A stretch of 64,000 nucleotides of DNA from Cytobacillus solani (GTDB lineage Bacteria; Bacillota; Bacilli; Bacillales; Cytobacillaceae): the NCBI RefSeq assembly GCF_001420595.1, contig NZ_LJIX01000006.1:1677361-1741360 (forward strand), given 5' to 3'. Below the pieces are notes generated by a model. It worked only from the letters and a program-made list of their open reading frames with translations, made no database searches and was not told the origin of the DNA. The position numbers and the translations under genes were made by a program. How positions within the stretch are numbered: the first letter of the stretch is position 1; every line of letters starts with the position of its first letter. This document shows positions 37,180 through 46,900 of this stretch, in pieces.

Positions 37180-37278
37180 TGTCTGGCTCCAGCGCCACGC
37201 TGACATACAGGACGTCGTGTGTCGACCTCGAGATCACAAACCATGCCCGAGGGGGATCAAGGAGCTTACGCTTTTCTA
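37180..37278. repeat. Intergenic repeat copy (family A, variant with internal palindromic module)
   Basis: The copy runs from GTCTGGCTCCAGCGCCACGC through GACATACAGGACGTC...GTGTCGAC (37202-37226) and CCTCGAGATC to CAAGGAGCTTACGCTTTTC. The 25-base internal module recurs at 61860-61884 with a different core. It abuts the end of ylaI. Confidence 0.6.
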
Positions 37279-37279
37279 T

Positions 37280-37480
37280 TTACCATTCATCATCAGTAGT
37301 CTTGCTTTGATAAAGCTTAAAGTTACCTGTTTCGATTCTTTTTTGCGTTTTGTAGGCTATTCTTTCATTGCACTCCATGCACATATACGTATGTATGGGA
37401 CGATTTCTTAGTTTCTTTGCTTGAAGAGATTCATTTTCTATCGTTTCTATTTTATCGCATAAAACACATTTTACTTTCAT
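37280..37480 (-). CDS. ylaI: YlaI family zinc-ribbon-like protein
   Basis: Small protein of 66 residues with two CxxC pairs (CVLC near residue 5, CMEC near 35) that form a zinc ribbon, and the conserved segment KKLRNRPIHTYMC. It matches the YlaI family (DUF2197), of unknown function. ATG 37480 has AGAGGTG upstream. A longer in-frame extension to 37543 lacks a ribosome site and the family pattern. Confidence 0.88.
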   Translation of the reverse strand: MKVKCVLCDKIETIENESLQAKKLRNRPIHTYMCMECNERIAYKTQKRIETGNFKLYQSKTTDDEW

Positions 37481-37612
37481 TTTGCACCTCTGGAAATCCT
37501 TATTTTCTTCTCTAATTTTATTATATAATATGTAGACCATCATATCGAATTTCTTTTGTAGTCTTGAAAGTTAAGGAGGGGCATACTATGATGGGGAAGA
37601 AGGAGTGATGAA

Positions 37613-38068
37613 ATGGCAAATCAAGTTGAACCAAAACTAATTAAACCGTTGTTTGATGAATTGCAGCAGGAACGATTTGTAACAGTGGCAACTGTTGATC
37701 ATGAGTCCGGTGGTCCCAATGTCAGTGCAATTTCATGGACGCTTGCAAAGAATGAAGAGACGATCTATTTTGCAGTTGATAATCGTTCTAGAATCATCCA
37801 AAATATTATTAAAAATAACAAGGCAGTTATAAATGTAATTGCGAATGAGTCTACATATTCGATTAGCGGTGTGGCAACGATTAAAGAAGAAAAATTAGAA
37901 GGTGTTCCTTTAAAGCTTGCATTAATCGAATTAACGATCGAAGAAGTAAGGGATGTAATGTTTTATGGATCAAAGATAACGACAGTTCCGCAGTACGATA
38001 AAACATATGATAAGGTTGCAGCAGCACGCCTTGACAAGCAAGTGATGGACGCAATGAAAAAAGCTTAG
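37613..38068 (+). CDS. Pyridoxamine 5'-phosphate oxidase-fold flavoprotein
   Basis: Protein of 151 residues with the FMN-binding split-barrel fold (QERFVTVATVDHESGGPNVSAISW near residue 20, IYFAVDNRSRIIQNI near 51). Such proteins bind FMN, haem or F420; the ligand and reaction are not evident. AAGGAGTGATGAA precedes ATG 37613. It is convergent with ylaJ and has its own terminator overlapping its last codons. Confidence 0.8.
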   Translation: MANQVEPKLIKPLFDELQQERFVTVATVDHESGGPNVSAISWTLAKNEETIYFAVDNRSRIIQNIIKNNKAVINVIANESTYSISGVATIKEEKLEGVPLKLALIELTIEEVRDVMFYGSKITTVPQYDKTYDKVAAARLDKQVMDAMKKA

Positions 38069-38088
38069 TGAGTCACTAAGCTTTTTTC
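38057..38088 (+). terminator. Terminator of the PNPOx-fold gene
   Basis: A perfect 15-bp stem (38057-38071 with 38073-38087) whose left arm encodes the final residues of the protein. Confidence 0.85.
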
Positions 38089-38133
38089 ATTCAGCTAATC
38101 AGAATTTATCTCCATAAATTCTGAACGCATAAG

Positions 38134-38179
38134 AAAAACTAAGCATTCGCTGAAAGGCTTTGCGAATGCCAAGTTTTTC
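38134..38179 (-). terminator. Terminator of ylaJ
   Basis: Stem AAAAACT..GCATTCGC / GCGAATGC..AGTTTTT with small internal mismatches, placed next to the ylaJ stop codon. Read on the minus strand it ends in a T-rich tract. Confidence 0.75.
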
Positions 38180-38769
38180 TAATTATTTTTATGGAAATTT
38201 GAATGCTTCTCTTGTTTTTCATCAAGATTATTTTCCTCTTTATTGTTTAGCTTCTTTTTAGGGTCTTCAGTTGCTTTCTTGGGGTTTGAATCAATGATGT
38301 CAGCAGGTATTTCAGGCATTAATCTCCCGGAAATATCCGCAAGCTCGTTCATAATCCCTTGTATAGGCTTTCCGGCCTGAATATCGTCTGACACCTCTTT
38401 AAGACGTGCATTTATATCAGGGTCTGCAATAATAATTGCTCTTGCTCCATGCGGGTCATTTTTTAGACTCTCGGCTACAGAATATTTTATCGTTCCTACC
38501 TCTGAGCGTTCCAGGTTTTTATTAACATCAATTCCCACAATCGCATAGTTTCCTATTACGACTGCTGTTGCATCATTTACATTAGGAATGCTTGAGGCGA
38601 GATTTACTAGGTGTTTTGAAATATCCTGTCCGGTTGTTCGATCCACCTCTTGAATTGTGCTGTTTTTGACATTTACTATATTTTGTTTTTGCCCTTCTTG
38701 AACTGAATCATTATTAACCCCACATCCGCTTAATAATACAGCAGTGAAAATAACTAGCCATTTTTTCAT
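38179..38769 (-). CDS. ylaJ: YhcN/YlaJ family sporulation lipoprotein
   Basis: Lipoprotein of 196 residues with lipobox LLSGC (Cys near residue 16). The middle carries the YhcN/YlaJ domain (NVNDATAVVIGNYAIVGIDV, then GARAIIIADPDINARLKEV), and the C-terminal 40 residues are Lys/Glu/Asn-rich and disordered. Family members are made in the forespore and influence germination. ATG 38769 follows GGAGGCGG. Confidence 0.9.
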   Translation of the reverse strand: MKKWLVIFTAVLLSGCGVNNDSVQEGQKQNIVNVKNSTIQEVDRTTGQDISKHLVNLASSIPNVNDATAVVIGNYAIVGIDVNKNLERSEVGTIKYSVAESLKNDPHGARAIIIADPDINARLKEVSDDIQAGKPIQGIMNELADISGRLMPEIPADIIDSNPKKATEDPKKKLNNKEENNLDEKQEKHSNFHKNN

Positions 38770-38938
38770 GTTATCCGCCTCCAAAGGTAAAGCTTCACAA
38801 CTAGCATTTCGCTTTTCTTATGTATTTATGTATTATTGTGCAAAATTTCTTCTATCTTTATTCGAAAAATCATATATTTAATCAAAGTTCTATTCGTTCC
38901 ACTGTTAAGATGATCTAATAGGGGCAGGAGGCATCGAA

Positions 38939-40264
38939 TTGAGGAAAATATATGTGTTAGATACAAATGTCTTGTTACAAGATCCGAATGCTATCTTCTC
39001 TTTCGAAGAAAATGAAGTGGTAATTCCCGCCGTTGTATTAGAAGAGGTTGATTCCAAGAAAAGATATATGGACGAGATTGGCAGGAATGCAAGGCAAGTA
39101 TCCAGACTTATTGATGGTTTAAGAGAATCTGGCAAGCTCCACGAGAAGATTCCATTAGAAAATGGAGGGAGCTTGAGAATTGAATTAAACCACCGGTCCT
39201 TTCAGCAATTACAAGAAATCTTTGTTGAAAAAACAAATGATAATCGAATATTAGCAGTGGCGAAAAACCTTTCTCTCGAAGAAGGGGAAAAAGTAGATGG
39301 ACGAACCGTTATTTTGGTCAGTAAAGATGCGCTTGTCAGAGTGAAGGCTGATGCAATTGGATTACATTCTGAAGACTTCTTAAGTGACAGAGTCATTGAA
39401 AACGATCATTTGTACACGGGATATATGGAAGTTTTTATTTCGAAGGAAAAATTGGATCTTTTTTATGAAAAAGGAGAACTATCACTTTCTCTAATCCATT
39501 CGCCAGTATATCCAAATCAGTTCCTTTTGATGAAGGACTTACTGGGGTCTTCCTCTTCTGCACTTGGAATCGTTGATAAAAAGGAAAATAAGGTTAAACG
39601 GCTTATTTTTGATCACGAGCATATATGGGGAGTTAAACCGAGAAATGTTCAACAAACGATAGCGATGGAGCTTTTATTAAGGAAAGAATTGCCGTTAATC
39701 ACCCTAACAGGAAAAGCAGGCACAGGAAAAACCCTTATTGCGCTAGCATCTGGGTTAATGCAAACGGAAGATTTCGGATATTATAAGAAACTGCTTGTGG
39801 CCAGGCCGATTGTACCTGTCGGAAAAGATCTTGGCTTTCTTCCAGGTGAAAAAGAAGAAAAGCTTAGACCTTGGATGCAGCCGATATATGATAATTTAGA
39901 GTATTTATTTAATGCAAAGAAGCCAGGGGAATTAGATGCCATCTTAGCAGGGATGGGATCAATAGAGGTGGAAGCATTAACTTATATAAGGGGAAGAAGT
40001 ATTCCTGACCAGTTTATTATTATTGATGAGGCACAAAATTTAACCAAGCATGAAGTGAAAACAATCCTTACCCGTGTTGGCGAGGGCAGTAAAATTGTCT
40101 TAATGGGTGACCCGGAACAAATCGATCACCCTTATTTAGACGCTTTCAACAATGGACTAACATATGTAGTAGAAAAATTTAAAGATCAAAAGATTTCTGG
40201 GCATATTAAGCTCATCAAAGGGGAACGATCCAGACTTGCACAGTTAGCTGCGGACCTTTTGTAG
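38939..40264 (+). CDS. ylaK: PIN-PhoH protein (PhoH2, YlaK)
   Basis: Fusion of 441 residues. The N-terminal PIN ribonuclease domain (YVLDTNVLLQDP at residues 4-15, ERLIDG/ALVRVKAD acidic positions later) is joined to a PhoH ATPase domain with Walker A TGKAGTGKTLIA (near 257) and Walker B IIIDEAQN (near 360). Characterised PhoH2 proteins act as RNA helicase/RNase enzymes. The start is TTG 38939 after CAGGAGG. It is monocistronic and convergent with the next gene. Confidence 0.92.
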   Translation: MRKIYVLDTNVLLQDPNAIFSFEENEVVIPAVVLEEVDSKKRYMDEIGRNARQVSRLIDGLRESGKLHEKIPLENGGSLRIELNHRSFQQLQEIFVEKTNDNRILAVAKNLSLEEGEKVDGRTVILVSKDALVRVKADAIGLHSEDFLSDRVIENDHLYTGYMEVFISKEKLDLFYEKGELSLSLIHSPVYPNQFLLMKDLLGSSSSALGIVDKKENKVKRLIFDHEHIWGVKPRNVQQTIAMELLLRKELPLITLTGKAGTGKTLIALASGLMQTEDFGYYKKLLVARPIVPVGKDLGFLPGEKEEKLRPWMQPIYDNLEYLFNAKKPGELDAILAGMGSIEVEALTYIRGRSIPDQFIIIDEAQNLTKHEVKTILTRVGEGSKIVLMGDPEQIDHPYLDAFNNGLTYVVEKFKDQKISGHIKLIKGERSRLAQLAADLL

Positions 40265-40315
40265 AAATGAGTTTTGATGCTATCATTTTTTACATGTACA
40301 ATTAGGTAAAGATAG

Positions 40316-40348
40316 AAAAGGGCGATGATATTTTCATCGCCCTTTTTC
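40316..40348. terminator. Bidirectional terminator at 40.33 kb
   Basis: Stem AAAGGGCGATGA / TCATCGCCCTTT between convergent genes, with flanking A and T runs. Confidence 0.88.
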
Positions 40349-40351
40349 CAT

Positions 40352-40849
40352 TTATTCCACTCTAAATGCCTTCACGTTCTTTATTGGATTCCCTTTATTG
40401 GAACCATCTCCATAATAAATATATGCAGGTCCATCTTCTATCAATGGTTTCCCATTTTCAGAAAAACCTAAAACTAGTTCTTCTGCTTGTTCAATTGGAA
40501 TACTGATTTCTTCCTCTTCACAAACAATTATTACCGTACTTGCATGACTCTCCGGTTCTGCATTTTTTAAAAAAGGTTTAAATGGGATTCCGAATGTACC
40601 TGTTAGCACCTTTTCTTTCTCAAACTTTTTTTCCGTTTTCAGAGTAGGAGGAAAGATAGCTCCCTCCATAATTTCCCTATCCCAGTGCTTGGAAATTTCC
40701 TTTGTGTATTCTTCTAATTCATCTTTTTTTTCTTCTTCTTTATTAAAATAAGTAGTTAAATCAACACGTCGATCATCAAAAATCCATACCCCTGGATCTA
40801 GAGTGATTGGATATTTTACTTTCCCGCTAAATAAGATAATTTTTTCCAT
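40352..40849 (-). CDS. Conserved protein of unknown function at the ylaL position
   Basis: Soluble protein of 165 residues. The first half is acidic and charged (KEEEKKDELEEYTKEISKHW), and the end (GPAYIYYGDGSNKGNPIKNVKAFRVE) resembles the closing strand pattern of sulfite-oxidase-like molybdopterin proteins. No cofactor Cys is seen where that enzyme would have one, so this may be only a fold-level similarity. ATG 40849 has TAGGAGGAATTAGTA upstream. Related proteins are sometimes labelled peptidyl-prolyl isomerase; I see no support for that. Confidence 0.7.
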   Translation of the reverse strand: MEKIILFSGKVKYPITLDPGVWIFDDRRVDLTTYFNKEEEKKDELEEYTKEISKHWDREIMEGAIFPPTLKTEKKFEKEKVLTGTFGIPFKPFLKNAEPESHASTVIIVCEEEEISIPIEQAEELVLGFSENGKPLIEDGPAYIYYGDGSNKGNPIKNVKAFRVE

Positions 40850-41010
40850 TACTAATTCCTCCTAATAGGGACAAGAACAAACATTGATTACAACCGTAAG
40901 TATACAGATTTTTTTGGAATTTGTCATACTCATGACTTAATGAGAGAATGAAATCGATAGAAACATGAAAAATAATATACGATGAGTAAAAATGTTTGGA
41001 GGAAGACTGA

Positions 41011-41940
41011 ATGACATGTAAATCAAATGCTGATTTGCAGGCAATTGTAGATGAAGTTCGTTCCATTTCAGAAAAAGGAACAGTTGCAGATTATATCCCA
41101 GCGCTGGCAAAAGTAAATAAGTCTGATTTGTCAGTTGCTATTTATGAGAGGAATCATTCGTGTATTTATGCAGGAGATTACATGAGGAAATTTACGCTGC
41201 AAAGCATTTCGAAGGTGCTAGTTCTTGCGCTTGCTCTTCAAGATAGGGGTGTAGACTATGTCTTTGATCGAGTTGGGATGGAGCCGACCGGAGATCCGTT
41301 TAATTCGATTTCAAAGCTAGAAACATCTATCCCTTCTAAACCGCTCAATCCGATGATAAATGCTGGTGCCCTTGCTGTTACAAATATGATCAAAGGAGAA
41401 AGTGAGAATGAGAGATGGGAACGTATCCTTCAGTTTGTAAGCTGCCTAGCGAACAAACCGAATGTTTCTTATGATTTAGAAGTAGCAAATTCCGAACTTG
41501 AAACAGCATGGCTAAATCGGGCACTATGTTATTTTATGAAGCAGCACAAAGTAGTTGAAGGGGATATAGAGGAGTTAATGATGACCTATACGAAACAATG
41601 CGCCATTGAAATGAATTGCTTTGAATTGGCGAGAATTGGTGCGGTTTTTGCCTTAAATGGGCTGGATCCAGAAACAGGAGAAAGGCTGATTCCGGTACAT
41701 ATCGCACGGATTTGTAAAACATTTATGGTTACATGCGGGATGTACAATGCCTCTGGTGAATTTGCAATAAAGGTGGGAATCCCTGCTAAAAGCGGCGTTT
41801 CGGGAGGGATTCTAGGGGTGGTTCCTGAAAAATATGGCATTGGCATCTTTGGTCCAGCCTTAGATGAAAAAGGCAATAGTATGGCGGGGATTAAATTACT
41901 TGAAATTCTTGCGGAGAGATACAACTTTAGTATTTTCTAG
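41011..41940 (+). CDS. glsA: Glutaminase (serine-dependent, GlsA family)
   Basis: Glutaminase of 309 residues that converts glutamine to glutamate and ammonia. The beta-lactamase-like fold has the catalytic S-x-x-K in LQSISKVL (near residue 70), then NPMINAGA (near 112) and the C-terminal GVSGGILG near 260. B. subtilis has two such enzymes; position next to ylaN indicates the YlaM/GlsA2 copy. TTGGAGG precedes ATG 41011. It is monocistronic. Confidence 0.93.
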   Translation: MTCKSNADLQAIVDEVRSISEKGTVADYIPALAKVNKSDLSVAIYERNHSCIYAGDYMRKFTLQSISKVLVLALALQDRGVDYVFDRVGMEPTGDPFNSISKLETSIPSKPLNPMINAGALAVTNMIKGESENERWERILQFVSCLANKPNVSYDLEVANSELETAWLNRALCYFMKQHKVVEGDIEELMMTYTKQCAIEMNCFELARIGAVFALNGLDPETGERLIPVHIARICKTFMVTCGMYNASGEFAIKVGIPAKSGVSGGILGVVPEKYGIGIFGPALDEKGNSMAGIKLLEILAERYNFSIF

Positions 41941-42061
41941 TTTTTGTTTGCAAAATGATCATTCTATTCCCTATGTACACCGTATTATCCTTGCTTTTTT
42001 CTCTTTTAACGTATAAAATTTATAGATAGGATAATCGCTCGGGAAACGGGGGGATTGAAAG

Positions 42062-42343
42062 TTGACTTCTGAAACCATATTAGATCATAAGAAAAAAGCA
42101 GATGCCCTATTAAAGGCAGATGCAGATAAAATATTAAAATTAATTAAAGTGCAGATGGACAATCTCACCATGCCTCAATGTCCTCTTTATGAGGAAGTGC
42201 TTGATACGCAAATGTTTGGGTTATCTCGAGAAATCGAATTTGCTGTCCGGCTTGGCTTAATTGAAGAGTCTGAGGGAAAAGCTATTTTAGCTGAATTAGA
42301 AAAAGAGTTATCTATTCTGCATGAAGCATCCGTAAGAAAATAA
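42062..42343 (+). CDS. ylaN: YlaN, iron-homeostasis protein (UPF0358)
   Basis: Helical protein of 93 residues that matches YlaN ([32 protein letters not shown]). B. subtilis YlaN becomes essential under iron limitation and binds Fur to relieve repression; this is literature knowledge, not visible here. The start is TTG 42062 with GGGGGGATTGAAAG upstream. A strong terminator separates it from ftsW. Confidence 0.92.
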   Translation: MTSETILDHKKKADALLKADADKILKLIKVQMDNLTMPQCPLYEEVLDTQMFGLSREIEFAVRLGLIEESEGKAILAELEKELSILHEASVRK

Positions 42344-42351
42344 AGGTAAAG

Positions 42352-42391
42352 AAAACTCAAACATTCCACTCGAATTGTTTGAGTTTTTTTA
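42352..42391 (+). terminator. Terminator after ylaN
   Basis: Stem AAACTCAAACA / TGTTTGAGTTT with seven T. Confidence 0.88.
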
Positions 42392-42576
42392 TCATTGTAT
42401 AAATGGGAGAGAAATAAGTCCTAATTAATGTTATGTCATTTATAAATAGTATAACATTATTGTGGATTTTTGATGATTAGTATGATACATTTAATTTATC
42501 TTCTCTTTCATGCAGGATAATTTAATGCTTTAGTTGAATAAATATATCAATGTAAGAAGTAAGGGAAGAGGGCTAG

Positions 42577-43779
42577 ATGGTAAAAAAAATATTAAAATCA
42601 TATGATTACACATTGGTTATTGCTGTACTCATGTTATCAGTGTTTGGGCTGATCATGATCTATAGTGCAAGTATGGTTACCGCGGTACAAATTAATAAGG
42701 TTGACAGCGATTATTTTTTCAATAAACAAAAGACTCACTTAATCATTTCTGCAGTTGCATTCACTTTTATGGCAATTTTTCCTTATAAAGCAATGCTGAG
42801 CAATAAAATTCTTATTCCGATGGTATTTCTTTCTTTAGGGGGACTATTTGCACTATTTGTATTTGGACAAGCTACGAACAATGCCCAAAGCTGGTTTGAG
42901 TTAGGGGAGCGCAGTTTGCAGCCATCCGAATTTATTAAATTAACGGTTATCATTTATTTATCCGCTGTATATGCAAAGAAACAATCATATATAAATGAGT
43001 TTAATCGAGGGGTTGTCCCGCCGCTTGCTTATTTATTTCTTGCGTGTGTTCTAGTAGCTATGGAACCAGACTTTGGTACTGCTGCCATTATATTTGCTAT
43101 CGCAGCAACTATAATATTTGCATCAGGAATGAATTATAAAAATATATTTAAACTTGGTTTAATCGGATTTATCATGGTAGTTCCATTAGTATTGATTATG
43201 AAGGATAAGATTTTTACAAAAGTACGAATGGGCCGAATTGAAGCCTTCCAAGATCCATTTTCCACTGATTTTGGCTATCAACTTGTTAACTCTTATTTAG
43301 CACTAGGAGCTGGAGGATTGAAGGGGGTGGGTTTGGGAAATAGCGTTCAAAAACTAGGCTATTTACCTGAAGCTCATACTGATTTCATTATGGCTGTAAT
43401 TGCTGAAGAGCTTGGATTGTTTGGTGTATGTTTTGTCCTTTTTATTCTAGGTTACATAGTTTTAAAAGGAATTTTTATTGGGTTAAAGTGTAAGGATCCT
43501 TTTGGAAGTTTATTGGCGATTGGTGTCTCAAGCATGATAGGAATTCAATCATTTATTAACCTTGCAGGTATTTCTGGTGTAATTCCTCTTACAGGAGTTC
43601 CATTGCCTTTCGTAAGCTATGGAGGTTCATCGCTTTTACAATTGTCTCTCGCAATGGGGATTCTTGTTAACGTGTCAATGTTTGTAAACTATGAAGAAAA
43701 ATATAAAAATAACAAGGATAGCAATCAGTCTGTAAATTCACAAAAAACGTCAGGCAATCTGTATAGTTATCGTAAATGA
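42577..43779 (+). CDS. ftsW: Cell-division SEDS glycosyltransferase FtsW
   Basis: Integral membrane protein of 400 residues with about ten helices that polymerises lipid II at the septum with its class B PBP partner. SEDS motifs are PSEFIKL (near residue 122), GLGNSVQKLGYLPEAHTDFI (near 245) and PLPFVSYGGSS (near 340). In B. subtilis ftsW (ylaO) is between ylaN and pycA, exactly as here, which separates it from RodA and SpoVE paralogs. ATG 42577 follows AAGGGAAGAGGG. Confidence 0.93.
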   Translation: MVKKILKSYDYTLVIAVLMLSVFGLIMIYSASMVTAVQINKVDSDYFFNKQKTHLIISAVAFTFMAIFPYKAMLSNKILIPMVFLSLGGLFALFVFGQATNNAQSWFELGERSLQPSEFIKLTVIIYLSAVYAKKQSYINEFNRGVVPPLAYLFLACVLVAMEPDFGTAAIIFAIAATIIFASGMNYKNIFKLGLIGFIMVVPLVLIMKDKIFTKVRMGRIEAFQDPFSTDFGYQLVNSYLALGAGGLKGVGLGNSVQKLGYLPEAHTDFIMAVIAEELGLFGVCFVLFILGYIVLKGIFIGLKCKDPFGSLLAIGVSSMIGIQSFINLAGISGVIPLTGVPLPFVSYGGSSLLQLSLAMGILVNVSMFVNYEEKYKNNKDSNQSVNSQKTSGNLYSYRK

Positions 43780-43857
43780 AATGTGCTTAATGTTTGTTAT
43801 TAAAGTGAATTAGAAAAGAGCAAGATAAATAGATAATTAGAATCTAAGTGGTTTTGA

Positions 43858-43881
43858 GAACGGTTTGATCCTAGACCGTTC
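43858..43881 (+). promoter_or_regulatory. Hairpin in the pycA leader
   Basis: GAACGGT (43858-43864) and ACCGTTC (43875-43881) form a 7-bp stem with a ten-base loop about 50 bases before pycA. No T run follows, so it is not a terminator. A leader regulatory or stabilising structure is possible. Confidence 0.45.
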
Positions 43882-43932
43882 AATACAAATAATTACCAGA
43901 AAAATCAAAAAATAAAACTAGGGGTGTTTTCC

Positions 43933-46900
43933 TTGAACCGATCAATCAACAAAGTGTTAGTAGCAAATAGAGGCGAGATTGCGATCCGCGTATTCCGTGC
44001 ATGTACTGAACTACACATTCGAACCGTTGCTATTTATTCTAAAGAGGATACGGGTTCTTATCACAGATATAAGGCGGATGAAGCTTATCTAGTTGGTGAA
44101 GGGAAAAAACCGATTGATGCCTATTTAGATATTGAGGGCATTATAAATATTGCTAAGAGCAGTGATGTGGATGCTATTCACCCTGGATATGGATTTTTAT
44201 CAGAGAATATCCAGTTTGCACGACGATGTGAGGAAGAGGGAATTATTTTTATTGGACCGGAATCCAAACATTTAGATATGTTCGGTGACAAAGTAAAGGC
44301 AAGGACACAAGCACAGCTTGCTGAAATCCCCGTCATCCCAGGCAGTGATGGACCAGTTAACTGTATTGAGGATGTAATGCACTTTGGGGAGAGCCATGGG
44401 TTCCCAATTATCATTAAAGCTTCACTTGGCGGTGGCGGAAGAGGAATGCGGATCGTCAAGCATATTAACGAAGTAAGAGAAGCATATGAGCGGGCAAAAT
44501 CTGAAGCAAAAGCGGCATTTGGCAATGATGAAGTATATGTAGAGAAGTTTATTGAAAAGCCAAAGCATATTGAAGTGCAAATTATCGGTGATAAACATGG
44601 AAACATTGTTCATTTATATGAAAGGGATTGTTCGGTTCAACGCCGCCATCAAAAAGTAGTTGAAGTTGCACCATGTGTTTCATTATCTCCAAATTTAAGA
44701 GATGAAATTTGCGAGGCTGCAGTAAGGCTAATGAAAAATGTGGATTATATTAATGCTGGTACCGTGGAATTTTTAGTATCAGGTGAAGAATTTTATTTCA
44801 TCGAGGTAAATCCGCGTGTACAGGTAGAGCATACTATTACAGAGATGGTAACAGGAATAGATATCGTTCATACACAAATTTTAGTTTCTGCTGGGTATCC
44901 TTTACACGGTGATAAAATCGGAATTCCTACGCAGGAGAATATCCATGTTAATGGCTATGCCATTCAATCTCGTGTAACAACAGAAGACCCATTGAACAAC
45001 TTCATGCCTGATACTGGAAAGATTATGGCCTATCGTTCAGGTGGAGGATTTGGTGTACGTCTTGATGCCGGAAATGGATTCCAAGGGGCAGTTATCACAC
45101 CTTTTTATGATTCATTACTTGTAAAGCTATCTACTCAAGCAATGACTTTTGAGCAAGCGGCTTCAAAAATGGTCCGTAACCTTCAGGAATTTCGAATTCG
45201 TGGGATAAAGACAAATATTCCATTTCTTGAAAACGTGGTGAAACATGAGAAATTTCTTACAGGTAAGTATAATACTTCCTTTATTGATCAAACACCAGAA
45301 TTATTTTTGTTCCCAAAACGAAAAGACCGTGGAACGAAAATGTTAACATACATTGGAAATGTGACGGTAAATGGTTTTCCTGGAATCGAAAAAAAGAAAA
45401 GACCGGTTTTTGAAACACCGAGAGTGCCAAAATTAAATTATACAAATAATTATCAAGAAGGAACAAAGCAAATTTTGGATAAGTATGGTCCAGAAGGATT
45501 AGTAAATTGGGTGAAGGAGCAGAAAGAGGTATTATTAACAGATACAACCTTTCGTGATGCCCATCAATCATTATTAGCAACCCGAGTTAGGACAAACGAT
45601 ATTAAACATATAGCTGAACCGACAGCAAAGCTTTTACCGGAAATGTTTTCGTTTGAAATGTGGGGAGGAGCAACTTTTGATGTTGCTTATCGTTTCCTGA
45701 AAGAGGATCCATGGGAAAGACTGCTTACTTTAAGAGAGAAAATGCCAAATGTTCTTTTTCAAATGCTCTTAAGGGGTTCGAATGCAGTAGGTTACAAGAA
45801 TTATCCAGATAATGTAATCCGTGAATTTGTGGAAAAGTCAGCTCAAGCAGGGATTGATGTATTCCGTATCTTTGATAGTTTAAACTGGCTGAAAGGAATG
45901 GAAGTTGCGATTGATGCTGTTCGCCAATCGGGAAAAATTGCAGAAGCTGCGATATGTTATACTGGTGATATTTCTGACCCAGCTAAAACAAAATATAATT
46001 TAACTTACTATAAAAATTTAGCTAAGGAACTTGAAAATCAAGGTGCTCATATATTAGGTATTAAGGATATGGCAGGTCTTCTTAAGCCGCAGGCTGCCTA
46101 TCAATTAATTTCTGAACTGAAGGATACTGTGAATATTCCAATCCACCTTCACACACACGACACGAGCGGCAATGGAATCTTTACCTATGCAAAAGCAATT
46201 GAAGCAGGAGTAGATATCGTTGATGTAGCTATTAGTTCAATGGCAGGATTAACATCCCAGCCAAGTGCAAATTCACTTTATTATGCTCTTGAGGGCACAG
46301 ACCGAAAACCGAATATTAATGTTCAAGCACTCGAACAATTAGCTTATTATTGGGAAGATGTTCGGAAATATTACAAGGAATTTGAAAGTGGGATGATCGC
46401 CCCACACTCGGAAGTATATCAGCACGAGATGCCTGGTGGCCAATACAGCAATCTGCAGCAGCAGGCGAAGGGTGTAGGACTTGGGGAAAAATGGGACGAT
46501 GTGAAAGAAATGTATTCCCGTGTAAATCAAATGTTTGGAGATATTGTCAAAGTAACTCCTTCTTCAAAGGTTGTTGGTGACATGGCGTTATATATGGTGC
46601 AAAATCAACTAACTGAAGAAGATGTTATTAACAAAGGATTGACATTAGATTTTCCTGATTCGGTTGTGGAGCTTTTCGAAGGTTACCTTGGACAGCCGTA
46701 TGGGGGTTTCCCTAAAGAATTGCAAAAAGTAATCTTGAAAAATAAACAGCCTATTACGGTTCGTCCAGGGGAATTGCTAGAGGGTGTCGATTTTGATGCA
46801 ATAAAAGAAAAGCTTTTCAATGATCTAGGCAGACAAGTTACGATGTTCGATACGCTTGCTTATGCGCTTTATCCAAAGGTGTATATGGATTATATAAAAA

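Noticed and set aside
37166-37411. An 81-residue plus-strand frame near ylaI
   Set aside because: It runs through a repeat copy and antisense to ylaI, and its composition is not protein-like.
38102-38122. Inverted repeat AGAATTTAT / ATAAATTCT near the end of the PNPOx-fold gene
   Set aside because: Short and AT-rich, and placed between two better terminators; no role can be assigned.
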